Assembly: GCF_020026925.1 (NCBI RefSeq)
Contig: NZ_JAIQDW010000001.1
Span: 372,001 to 436,000, forward strand
Direction: 5' to 3'
From: Flavobacterium hibisci
GTDB lineage: Bacteria; Bacteroidota; Bacteroidia; Flavobacteriales; Flavobacteriaceae
Length of the DNA stretch: 64,000 nucleotides
Part shown: piece after piece, positions 49,559-57,154 of the stretch
Numbering within the stretch: the stretch's first letter is position 1
Layout: each line of letters opens with the position of its first letter
Notes under the pieces: model-generated
Database searches by the model: none
Seen by the model: only the letters and a program-made list of their open reading frames with translations
Told to the model about the DNA's origin: nothing
Program-made: the position numbers and the translations under genes

Positions 49559-50989
49559 ATGAAAGAGACAGAATATGCCATCGTAGATATTGAAACCACA
49601 GGCGGGAATGCCAGTGGCAGCCGAATTACAGAAATTGCTATTATTATCCATAATGGTAAAAATATTATTAATCGTTTTGAGACACTGGTCAATCCTCAAA
49701 AGGAAATCCCGGCTCCTATTTTTGCTTTGACCGGAATTAATAACGAAATGGTACGGAGTGCGCCCGTTTTTGATGATATTGCTGAGAAAGTGATTGAGCT
49801 CCTTACAGACCGTATTTTTGTTGCCCATAATGTGAATTTTGATTATACTTTTGTTCGTCATGAACTGGAAAAATCGGGATTTAAATGGAAAGCAAGAAAA
49901 TTATGTACCGTTCGTGCAGCCGGAAAAATCCGCCCGGGATATAAATCGTACAGTCTTGGAAATCTTTGCAAGTCATTGGATATTCCGTTACAAAACCAGC
50001 ACCGTGCCGGCGGAGACGCAGATGCTACAGCCATACTATTCTCCCGGTTATTAGAATGGGATGCTGATGGTCATCTGCAAAAAATGATTAAAAACACAGC
50101 ACTGGACCAGCGCTTACCTCCTAACCTGCCTCCTGAAGATTTTGACGCTTTACCAGAAAAACCAGGTGTTTACTATTTTTATAATCAGGTAAACAAGGTA
50201 ATCTATGTTGGAAAAGCAATCAATTTAAAAAAGCGTGTTGCGTCACATTTCAGCGGTCATAAAATCACGCCCCAGCGACAGCATTTTCTTCGGGATATTC
50301 ATGCCATATCTTTTGAAGTCTGTGCTACGGAGCTTATGGCTTTATTGCTCGAATGTACTGAAATAAAAAAGCTCTGGCCGGTTTACAACAGGGCATTAAA
50401 GCGTTTCGAACCCAAATACGGATTGTATGAGTATGAAGCCCGAAGCGGTTATAAATATTTAGTTACCGGAAAACTCAGCAAGTTTCAAACCTGCATTGAA
50501 CATTTCAATACCGTTCATGAAGGCATAAATATGCTTATGAGCCTGAAACAGGAGTTTGAAATTGATAATCGGTTTTGCAAGTACGGCATCACTACTGCTG
50601 GAGAAATTTTTCCGGACAATAGTACGCCTTTGCCCGAAGTGCAGACACATAATGAAAAAATAGAAAGTGCAATTGATTATTTGCTAAGCAGCAGATCCAG
50701 CTTTGCTATTCTTGATAAAGGCCGTTCTGCAACCGAACGCAGTTGTATCTGGGTTGAAAACGGGCATTTTTATGGTATGGGCTATGTTGCATCCGATATT
50801 GGATTTGCGGATCCGTCTGAGGTAAAGGATTATGTAACACCTTATATAAGCAATCAGTATATTATGCATCTTATTAATAGTTACGCCCAGAAATATCCTG
50901 GAAAAGTTTTTAAGGGAAGACTTCCAAAAAAGAATCTTAAAAACATCTCCATATCATTAGATGAAGCTGATTTTATTCACGGCTTATAG
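49559..50989 (+). CDS. Fusion: DnaQ-type 3'-5' exonuclease + GIY-YIG nuclease
   Basis: This 476-residue protein joins two nuclease domains. Residues 1-170 are a DEDDh exonuclease like the DNA polymerase III epsilon subunit (IVDIETTGGNASGSRITEIA, VAHNVNFDYTFVRHEL, HRAGGDADATA). Residues about 195-280 are a UvrC-type GIY-YIG domain (KPGVYYFYNQVNKVIYVGKAINLKKRV, ELMALLLECTEIKKLWPVYN). The rest has no helix-hairpin-helix, unlike UvrC. Cho-like fusions of this kind occur in several phyla (recalled). The protein likely takes part in excision repair or processing of DNA ends. No promoter of the stress-type class is seen. Confidence 0.88.
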   Translation: MKETEYAIVDIETTGGNASGSRITEIAIIIHNGKNIINRFETLVNPQKEIPAPIFALTGINNEMVRSAPVFDDIAEKVIELLTDRIFVAHNVNFDYTFVRHELEKSGFKWKARKLCTVRAAGKIRPGYKSYSLGNLCKSLDIPLQNQHRAGGDADATAILFSRLLEWDADGHLQKMIKNTALDQRLPPNLPPEDFDALPEKPGVYYFYNQVNKVIYVGKAINLKKRVASHFSGHKITPQRQHFLRDIHAISFEVCATELMALLLECTEIKKLWPVYNRALKRFEPKYGLYEYEARSGYKYLVTGKLSKFQTCIEHFNTVHEGINMLMSLKQEFEIDNRFCKYGITTAGEIFPDNSTPLPEVQTHNEKIESAIDYLLSSRSSFAILDKGRSATERSCIWVENGHFYGMGYVASDIGFADPSEVKDYVTPYISNQYIMHLINSYAQKYPGKVFKGRLPKKNLKNISISLDEADFIHGL

Positions 50990-51044
50990 CATAATCCCGT
51001 TATTGTATTGTAAATATGTGAATTACATAACACTTCATGATTTT

Positions 51045-51081
51045 TATATAAGTCAAAAAAGCTAGTGGTGGTGTATTTTTG
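51045..51081 (+). promoter_or_regulatory. Promoter of the small-protein/exonuclease III operon (TRTAAR-N21-TAnnTTTR class)
   Basis: TATATAAG (51045-51052), 21 bases, TATTTTTG (51074-51081), a full -7 match, 23 bases before the ATG. Confidence 0.6.
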
Positions 51082-51103
51082 TACTTATCAAAACACTCAA
51101 ATC

Positions 51104-51337
51104 ATGGAAAACTCAAACACATACAACAGCACAGCCTACAGTACAGAATCTCTACACAGCCAGATTTGTTTAGCCGATAATATCGATTTTATTTATCGAA
51201 AAGCCTACAGAGGAGACTGGGGACATTGGGATGACTTACCTGATACTACCACTACAACCCTTGATTGCCCTGGAAAAAACAGCGAAATAAATTCAATTGG
51301 ACTAAGAAGGGTTCCAAATGAAAATAGCTACTTATAA
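51104..51337 (+). CDS. Small MENSN-type protein, unknown function
   Basis: This 77-residue hydrophilic protein (MENSNTYNSTAYSTESLHSQ, YRGDWGHWDDLPDTTTTTLD) starts at ATG 51104, directly downstream of the promoter; a longer frame upstream would run through the -7 element. Its start and GDW-x-D patch resemble the 74-residue protein at 44427. The last 20 bases overlap the exonuclease III gene, whose ATG lies inside its end, so the two are translationally coupled. That links an uncharacterised small protein to DNA repair. Confidence 0.72.
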   Translation: MENSNTYNSTAYSTESLHSQICLADNIDFIYRKAYRGDWGHWDDLPDTTTTTLDCPGKNSEINSIGLRRVPNENSYL

Positions 51338-52097
51338 TGTAAATGGTGTTAACGGCCGTTTACATGTCCTCATTCGCTGGCTTGAAGAAGCTCAACCCGA
51401 TATTGTTTGCCTTCAGGAGTTAAAAGCACCTCAGGATAAATTTCCGATTAAAGCAATACAGGATGCGGGTTATAATGCGATATGGCATGGACAAAAGCAA
51501 TGGAACGGAGTTGCTATTCTGGCCCGCAATATTGAAATTGAAGAAATTACCCGGACACTTCCCGGAGATGAAGAAGATGTTCAAAGTCGTTACATAGAAG
51601 CACTTATTGGTGGTGTTGTTATTGCGTGTCTTTATCTTCCGAATGGCAATCCGGCACCGGGACCTAAATTCGAATATAAGTTAAAATGGTTCCAAAGGCT
51701 TTCGCATCGTGCTGAAATATTACTTGACCTTGAAACTCCTGTAATTCTGATAGGTGATTTCAATGTTATGCCTACTGAATTAGATGTTTATAAACCCGAA
51801 AAATGGGTAAAAGATGCCCTCTTCAGGCCCGAAGTCAGGAAAGCTTATGCCAATATTGTGACGCAGGGATGGACAGATGCCATCCGTACTTTACATCCGA
51901 ATGAAAAAATCTATACTTTTTGGGATTATTTCAGAAAAGCTTACGAAAGAGATGCCGGTCTTCGAATTGATCACTTTTTATTAAGTCCGCAATTAGCTAA
52001 AAAATTAATTGCTGGCGGTGTTGACCGTCATGTCAGGGGCTGGGAAAAAACCAGCGATCATGCACCGGTTTGGATTGAACTCAATGATATAAAGTAA
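51318..52097 (+). CDS. xth: Exodeoxyribonuclease III (AP endonuclease)
   Basis: This 259-residue EEP-fold enzyme has the ExoIII motifs: ATYNVNGVNGR, IVCLQELKAPQDKFP with the metal Glu, VILIGDFNVMPTELDVYKP, TFWDYFRKAYERDAGLRIDHFLLS, and KTSDHAPVW. It cuts the backbone 5' of abasic sites and digests 3' ends in base-excision repair. Its start overlaps the small MENSN-type gene by 20 bases, so both are expressed from the stress-type promoter at 51045. Confidence 0.92.
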   Translation: MKIATYNVNGVNGRLHVLIRWLEEAQPDIVCLQELKAPQDKFPIKAIQDAGYNAIWHGQKQWNGVAILARNIEIEEITRTLPGDEEDVQSRYIEALIGGVVIACLYLPNGNPAPGPKFEYKLKWFQRLSHRAEILLDLETPVILIGDFNVMPTELDVYKPEKWVKDALFRPEVRKAYANIVTQGWTDAIRTLHPNEKIYTFWDYFRKAYERDAGLRIDHFLLSPQLAKKLIAGGVDRHVRGWEKTSDHAPVWIELNDIK

Positions 52098-52131
52098 AAA
52101 CTATCCATTAAAAGATCAGATAATAGAAAAA

Positions 52132-52154
52132 CCTGCAATAATAAATACTGCAGG
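52132..52154. terminator. Weak convergent terminator
   Basis: CCTGCA (52132-52137) and TGCAGG (52149-52154) form a short stem with A-rich and T-rich flanks between the exonuclease III gene and the convergent small lipoprotein gene. Confidence 0.4.
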
Positions 52155-52234
52155 CTTCTGAATCAATAACTAGTGTTATAAAGTAATGAATCATAATAGA
52201 TAGAATCCCTACCTATTCTTTTAATCTCATTGCA

Positions 52235-52441
52235 CTACTGTTTTGGAACAGCTGTCGTGTCTGTAATTACCGTAGTAGTATCCTGAGGGACATTTGTAGT
52301 ATCTATGGCAGTAGAATCAACAGCTACTGCCGTTGAGTCGTAAGTAGCATCTGCAGGAACAGTATCTGCTTTTTTACAAGAAAAAGACAGTCCGGCTACA
52401 AGAACTAACAAGGCAATTTTGGTTTTGATACGTGTTTTCAT
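52235..52441 (-). CDS. Small Thr/Val/Asp-rich lipoprotein
   Basis: This 68-residue lipoprotein has a signal peptide and lipobox (LVAGLSFSCKK) and a mature part made of repeated VDSTAID/DTTTVITDTT units of low complexity. It would be an extended, unfolded outer-membrane or periplasmic tail. No family is recognised. Its promoter (TATGTAAG, 20 bases, TAAATTTG) is of the shared class, like the DUF892 genes. Confidence 0.78.
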   Translation of the reverse strand: MKTRIKTKIALLVLVAGLSFSCKKADTVPADATYDSTAVAVDSTAIDTTNVPQDTTTVITDTTAVPKQ

Positions 52442-52473
52442 AATAACATCTTTTTATTAATATTGAATAATTT

Positions 52474-52509
52474 CAAATTTAGATGTTCAATACATTAAAT
52501 TCTTACATA
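52474..52509 (-). promoter_or_regulatory. Promoter of the small lipoprotein gene (TRTAAR-N20-TAnnTTTR class)
   Basis: On the minus strand TATGTAAG (52509-52502), 20 bases, TAAATTTG (52481-52474), 33 bases before the start codon. Confidence 0.65.
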
Positions 52510-52588
52510 ATTATTATTAATTTTTATAGAATACCAGTATTAATATATTAAATATTAAGGTGTTATAAATTTATTATTTTTTAAAATA

Positions 52589-53026
52589 TCAGTCAGCCCT
52601 GTATTTATTATTCCAATACAGCATTAATAGTAAAGTCACAATTATGCAGGATGCGCTCCCTTCAAAAAGCAGGCATAGAGTGTATACAGGCACTGAAGGA
52701 TCCCCTCCAAACATAAATGCTTCTGATAATGATTTTACATATGCATCTCCACCTCTGGCATAACTGTAAATAAGGAGTGCCAAAATACTTAAAACAACTC
52801 CGGTAAACGAAGTAACCATAGCTGAAATGGCATTTGGCAGGAAACTAGTCTGACCTTCTGCAAGATTCTGTTTTAAAGTCCTGTTTACACCATAAAAAAT
52901 GAACAGCACATTTAGCAGACGCAAGTAATATAAATGGGCCAGATTTAAAACTTCCAGTAATAAGAAGAATATTGCAATGCCAAGGAAAATAAAAAATCCG
53001 TTGATTATTTCTTTTGATATTTTCAT
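52589..53026 (-). CDS. Four-helix membrane protein, unknown function
   Basis: This 145-residue protein has four hydrophobic helices (NGFFIFLGIAIFFLLLEVL, YYLRLLNVLFIFYGVN, ISAMVTSFTGVVLSILALLIYSY, YTLCLLFEGSASCIIVTLLL). It has no signal peptide and should sit in the inner membrane. The layout is loosely like DUF4199-type small membrane proteins, but I cannot assign it. It lies among stress-type genes but lacks a good promoter of that class. Confidence 0.7.
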   Translation of the reverse strand: MKISKEIINGFFIFLGIAIFFLLLEVLNLAHLYYLRLLNVLFIFYGVNRTLKQNLAEGQTSFLPNAISAMVTSFTGVVLSILALLIYSYARGGDAYVKSLSEAFMFGGDPSVPVYTLCLLFEGSASCIIVTLLLMLYWNNKYRAD

Positions 53027-53165
53027 AATAAACCCTTTTTAAGTGATAGAAATATTTTATATAAATGAACCAAAATTTAATTTTAAATAGTTTCACTTTC
53101 TTGTTTAATAATTGTAACATCTCCATACACAAGAATCTGATAATAATGTAATTAAAGAAAATAAA

Positions 53166-53201
53166 TGTATAAGTTTTTGCCTTTGTCTATAAATAGATTT
53201 G
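53166..53201 (+). promoter_or_regulatory. Promoter of the second 100-residue hydrophilic protein gene (TRTAAR-N20-TAnnTTTR class)
   Basis: TGTATAAG (53166-53173), 20 bases, TAGATTTG (53194-53201), a full -7 match, 29 bases before the ATG. Confidence 0.65.
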
Positions 53202-53230
53202 TATATATTAACTATTAAAAATAAATTATC

Positions 53231-53533
53231 ATGAATACTCATAGAAACAGCAGATCAGATAATGAAGGTATCATTTCTGAAACAATGGAGACAAAAGATC
53301 CGGCAATAAATCAGCATCAGACTGATTCTTCAGGCGATCGTTATAATACCGATCATAATTTTGATGATAGGGAATCGGATAAAGAAGAAAATTTTGATCC
53401 TTACTTTCAAAAGAATAGTGATATAGCTCAAGATTTAGATGAGGACCTGAAAAAGGATAATGATCCTGACAGACGAACTTTAGATGAATATAAAGCCGAT
53501 CAGGCTGAACCTGAAGAAGATGAGGAGGAATAA
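53231..53533 (+). CDS. Small acidic hydrophilic protein, unknown function
   Basis: This 100-residue protein is rich in Asp, Glu, Asn and Arg (NTDHNFDDRESDKEENFDPY, DLDEDLKKDNDPDRRTLDEY) with no hydrophobic core or signal. The repeating D/E-rich pattern suggests an unfolded, perhaps desiccation- or stress-related protein. The composition is like that of the proteins at 46062 and 21402. It is a single-gene unit with its own promoter and tandem hairpins after the stop. Confidence 0.72.
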   Translation: MNTHRNSRSDNEGIISETMETKDPAINQHQTDSSGDRYNTDHNFDDRESDKEENFDPYFQKNSDIAQDLDEDLKKDNDPDRRTLDEYKADQAEPEEDEEE

Positions 53534-53583
53534 AAGCAGTACAATACTGCTTTTTCTAAAAGAGGGATTTTATATGTCCCTCT
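53532..53583. terminator. Tandem hairpin terminators between convergent genes
   Basis: The first hairpin pairs AAAAGCAGTA (53532-53541) with TACTGCTTTT (53545-53554). The second pairs AGAGGGA (53561-53567) with TCCCTCT (53577-53583), followed by a T-rich run. The first begins within the stop codon of the hydrophilic protein gene. They lie between that gene and the convergent LacI gene. Confidence 0.75.
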
Positions 53584-53674
53584 TTATTTTTAAAATAAAA
53601 AACAGTGTAAACCTGTAGCTTAAATATTGGTTAGCTATAAATATTTAAAAGGTTATAGTTCCTAAAACATCAAA

Positions 53675-54715
53675 TTACAAAACAACAGCAACATTCTTTC
53701 TTTTAGAACTGCTCCTGATAATAAGGTCTGATTCAATTATTTTAGTTATCACTTCGTTACTTTCCTTATTCTTCAAAATATGATCAAAGTAAACCATGGC
53801 TGCCTGATACCCCAGTCTTTCACTATTTTGATCTACGGAAGATATAGATGGTGTAATGATTTCTGTAAAAGGCTCATTAGCATATCCAAAAATACCAATA
53901 TCCTCAGGTATTTTAAGTCCAGATTGCGAAATGGCCAGCATAATTCCCAAAGCCTGAATATCTGATATAGCCAGGAATGCGTCAGGAGGTTCTGGTAATG
54001 CAAGAAGCTTAAGGGCAGTCTGAAAAGCATTTTCTTTACTGATATTATCATCAACAATAAAATGATCCGGAACATACATTCCGGCTTCATTAATCGCTCT
54101 GATGAAACCTTCTTTCCTGTTCATGTATAAATCCATATGCAGCGGGCCACCAATAAATGCAAGCCGCTGATAACCTTCTTCAATCATGCTTTTTGCAGCT
54201 TTATAAGTTGCATCTTTATTGTCGTTTATAACTCTGTGACCCGGAAAATTTTCATCACAGCGGTCAAATTGAATGACATTGATTTTATGTTCTAAAACCT
54301 GCTCGAGAATTTTAGCAGACTGTGTTTCTTTAGAAAGAGAGATCAAAATGCAGTCGACATTTTGGTGAATAAGAGTTTCGATAGCTGTTTTTTCAACATC
54401 TGATTTTTCATGAGACTGGCAAATAATCAGATTATGTTTGTTTTCAGTACATGCTTTCTCAATTCCGGAAATAGCATCCGAAAAGAAATTCTGATTGATC
54501 TGAGGTACAATTACACCAAGGGTCATGGACGAACCACGTCTTAAGTTTGCTGCCTGTGTATTGTGTTTGAAATTAATTTCGGCGGCTTTTTTTAAAACCA
54601 CCTGTCTCACTTCTTCCTTTACACCGGGCTTACCATTCAGGGCTTTGGAAACATAAGACACCGAAAGTCCAAGTTCTTTTGCTAAGTCGTATATCGTGAT
54701 TCTTTTTGTGTTCAT
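53675..54715 (-). CDS. LacI-family transcriptional regulator
   Basis: This 346-residue regulator has an N-terminal LacI HTH (TIYDLAKELGLSVSYVSKALNG) with hinge-like segment, and a periplasmic-binding-protein-type sensor domain (LGVIVPQINQNFFSDAISGI, NVIQFDRCDENFPGHRVIND, DAFLAISDIQALGIMLAIS, EDIGIFGYANEPFTEIITPS). It probably responds to a sugar released from the polysaccharide attacked by the enzymes encoded in the adjacent minus-strand genes. No convincing operator palindrome was found upstream. Confidence 0.92.
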   Translation of the reverse strand: MNTKRITIYDLAKELGLSVSYVSKALNGKPGVKEEVRQVVLKKAAEINFKHNTQAANLRRGSSMTLGVIVPQINQNFFSDAISGIEKACTENKHNLIICQSHEKSDVEKTAIETLIHQNVDCILISLSKETQSAKILEQVLEHKINVIQFDRCDENFPGHRVINDNKDATYKAAKSMIEEGYQRLAFIGGPLHMDLYMNRKEGFIRAINEAGMYVPDHFIVDDNISKENAFQTALKLLALPEPPDAFLAISDIQALGIMLAISQSGLKIPEDIGIFGYANEPFTEIITPSISSVDQNSERLGYQAAMVYFDHILKNKESNEVITKIIESDLIIRSSSKRKNVAVVL

Positions 54716-54806
54716 TGTTGTAAAAATATTTTAATGAATCTACTTGTAACCATTGGGTAAAAATTATTAAAGTCGTTAGTTCAAGTGTTTTTCTGTGGAA
54801 ACAGAA

Positions 54807-55937
54807 CTATTGTACACTTATAACCAGAGGGTTATTTATTTCATGATAAAAATTTTCCAGATAGTCAAACCATTTCTTAGCATCAGTAAATTTTCCTGCT
54901 TTATCCCATGCAGCACCTGCATAGTAAATGATAGAATCATTATTTTGAACTGTAGTTTTTGCTAAGAGCTGTATTTTGTCTGCCCACATATTGCTGACAG
55001 GTGTGGTCAATATGACTCCTGTAGCTGTTGTGCCATTTTTATCAGAAGCTGGCTCCCAATATGCCATAATTCCCTGCTGTTCATTGAGTAAAATCTTTCC
55101 GGGATTAGCTCTTTTGCTGATTCCTGCGACAACCGGCAATGCTTGTGTTTCATTAAAAGTGTAGCTATTCTCGATGCGGCTGAGTTGTGAACCGGCATCC
55201 AGTGAGATGGTTTTTATAACACCGATTTTTATTCCGCCAGCATTCCAGGAGTCATAAATCAATTGAAAAGTGGATCGTAACGGGCCATTGTCGAGCATTT
55301 TCCAACGATGATAATTAGCTGAATAGCGAATGGTATCTTTTACATAAGGTGCCATATTTCCTGCACCTAATGTATGCCCAACCTGATAATAATCCAAACC
55401 ATCTCCGTGATCGGTATGGTAATCTGCCCGTTTATAACGTTCATTAATCACCATTTTATTGGTACGTTTTACCCATACATCAAAACCATAAGCATCTTCA
55501 TTTGACCCTTCAATTGCTTTACCATACGTACGAAAAGCAATATGATCGTTCTCCCATGCAAAATCATCTTTGCGTTCCGGAACATACCTCGCATAGGTCT
55601 TTATTGTAAATACATCGGGCTTTCCTTTCTGAACAAAAAGGGGCAGTTTTGATTTTGCTTTTAGATCTACCTGAACCAGCAAATTCTGAATAACAGAAAA
55701 CATTCGGTGTTCTAACTGAAAAATAACCTGTTTCTTCGTTTTTGGATTAATTACAACAAAATTTGAAGTATCGATTTCGGGATAACGTTCTAAAATGTTT
55801 TTCCAGCTTATGGCTACAACTACCTCTTTGCGATCTAAAGCCGAATTGTTTTCGATAGTAATAGTTGCCTTATTTTGTGCCCAAAAACACATCGGAATAC
55901 TAAAAACGAAATAAAAAAAGAATTTAATTGACTTCAT
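54807..55937 (-). CDS. DUF4861 protein, glycan-degradation associated
   Basis: This 376-residue protein starts with a signal peptide (KSIKFFFYFVFSIPMCFWAQ) and matches the pattern of DUF4861, which is found in Bacteroidota polysaccharide loci (NSALDRKEVVVAISW, KLPLFVQKGKPD, DHGDGLDYYQVGHTLGAGNM, DNGPLRSTFQLIYDSW). The family is linked with pectin or related glycan use, but its activity is not settled as far as I know. I start it at the second ATG where the signal peptide is best. It follows the GH43 gene by about 40 bases and so is in the same operon. Confidence 0.82.
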   Translation of the reverse strand: MKSIKFFFYFVFSIPMCFWAQNKATITIENNSALDRKEVVVAISWKNILERYPEIDTSNFVVINPKTKKQVIFQLEHRMFSVIQNLLVQVDLKAKSKLPLFVQKGKPDVFTIKTYARYVPERKDDFAWENDHIAFRTYGKAIEGSNEDAYGFDVWVKRTNKMVINERYKRADYHTDHGDGLDYYQVGHTLGAGNMAPYVKDTIRYSANYHRWKMLDNGPLRSTFQLIYDSWNAGGIKIGVIKTISLDAGSQLSRIENSYTFNETQALPVVAGISKRANPGKILLNEQQGIMAYWEPASDKNGTTATGVILTTPVSNMWADKIQLLAKTTVQNNDSIIYYAGAAWDKAGKFTDAKKWFDYLENFYHEINNPLVISVQ

Positions 55938-55977
55938 GAACATTTATTTTAATTATCGTGACACACCATTACAGATT

Positions 55978-56982
55978 TTAATCATTTTTATTCTGCATAA
56001 AATCCGGGAAACCGCTTTTTGTCCATTCCACCACTCTTGCACGCGTCGCACGATTTTTATCAGACAATTCATGCCCCTGAATTTCTTTATAATCCCTTGC
56101 ATGATAAATCATTATAGTTGATTTTCCGTCTTCACTTGTAGTAAATGAATTATGTCCGGGTCCAAATCTTTTTAATTCTTCATTTGTATAGAATACAGTT
56201 GAAGGAGCTTTATGCCAATTCGCAGTATTCAGTAAATCAGTATTTTGATCAATCCATAACAAACCCATGCAATAGTTATGGTTTGTGGCACTGGCTGAAT
56301 AGGTTACAAATATTTTTCCGTTCTTTTTGATTACGGCCGGGCCTTCGTTTACATTGTATTTTTCCCTTTCCCAGCTGAATTCAGGTTCAGTTAAAATAAT
56401 TTCAGGTCCTGTAAGAGTGGTCGGATTTTTCATTTCAGATAAAACCAAAGCAGTTCCATGATCCCCACCCCTTACATTTTGTGCCCATATAAGATATCTT
56501 TTGCCTTTATGCTCAAAAGTGGTTGCATCTAAAGAAAATGATTCTTTTTGTGTTTTCAACTGACCTTCTTCTGTCCATTTACCTTCCATCGGATTTGCAG
56601 AGGGGTTTGACAAGACCCACATCCTTATATTCCAGATATTTTCGGACTCACCTGCAGCAAAATAGATATACCATTTGCCGTTTATTCTATGCAGTTCAGG
56701 CGCCCAGATATGGCTGCCCATTACTCCTTTTTCATGCTTGTGCCAGATTTCTTTTTCTTTCGCTTCTTTTAATCCGTTAATACTATTGGCTTTTCGTAAT
56801 ACAATACGATCATATTCAGGCACTGTTGCAATTAAATAATAGTCACCATTATCTGCTTTATATACCCATGGATCAGCTCGCTGCTCTGCAATTGGATTAT
56901 TAAATGTAATCGATTGTGAATTACCCTGAAATGGGTTGATTATGGCTATTATTGTCAAAATGAAAATTCGAACTAATTTCAT
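55978..56982 (-). CDS. Glycoside hydrolase family 43-like exported enzyme
   Basis: This 334-residue protein has a signal peptide (ending GNSQS) and the five-bladed propeller motifs of GH43: catalytic-base Asp in RADPWVYKADNGDYYLIAT, SHIWAPELHRINGKWYIYFA, transition Asp in FSLDATTFEHKGKRYLIWAQ, and acid Glu in NVNEGPAVIKKNGKIFVTYSA. Such enzymes usually release arabinose or xylose units. It lies 172 bases downstream of the GH39 gene and just before the DUF4861 gene. A partial match to a palindromic element lies in the gap to GH39. Confidence 0.88.
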   Translation of the reverse strand: MKLVRIFILTIIAIINPFQGNSQSITFNNPIAEQRADPWVYKADNGDYYLIATVPEYDRIVLRKANSINGLKEAKEKEIWHKHEKGVMGSHIWAPELHRINGKWYIYFAAGESENIWNIRMWVLSNPSANPMEGKWTEEGQLKTQKESFSLDATTFEHKGKRYLIWAQNVRGGDHGTALVLSEMKNPTTLTGPEIILTEPEFSWEREKYNVNEGPAVIKKNGKIFVTYSASATNHNYCMGLLWIDQNTDLLNTANWHKAPSTVFYTNEELKRFGPGHNSFTTSEDGKSTIMIYHARDYKEIQGHELSDKNRATRARVVEWTKSGFPDFMQNKND

Positions 56983-57067
56983 GTTTATTTATTTGTAAGT
57001 TGTAAAAGGTTATTTGTAAAATACTGTTATTGTTTTATTTAAAGTATCTTATCTGAATTTAAACTGT

Positions 57068-57107
57068 AGGTATAATTAGTTTTTTAATATTACACTCAAC
57101 GGGTTAA
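57068..57107. repeat. Partial match to the palindromic repeat element (copy 1 type)
   Basis: GGTATAATTAGTTTTTT at 57069-57085 followed by ACACTCAACGGGTTAA resembles the start (GGGTATAATTAGTTTTTG) and end (CATACCCAACGCGTTA) of the element at 42604-42780 with the middle missing. It lies between the GH39 and GH43 genes. The match is partial and may be chance. Confidence 0.35.
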
Positions 57108-57154
57108 TTTATTTCTTAAGCAAATGTTATTAGACAAATAGGTCTTTTTTTATA

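Noticed and set aside
54740..54765. Possible LacI operator TAACCATTGGGTAA upstream of the LacI gene
   Set aside because: The two halves match as a palindrome at only about half the positions, and no second copy was found before the GH39, GH43 or DUF4861 genes.
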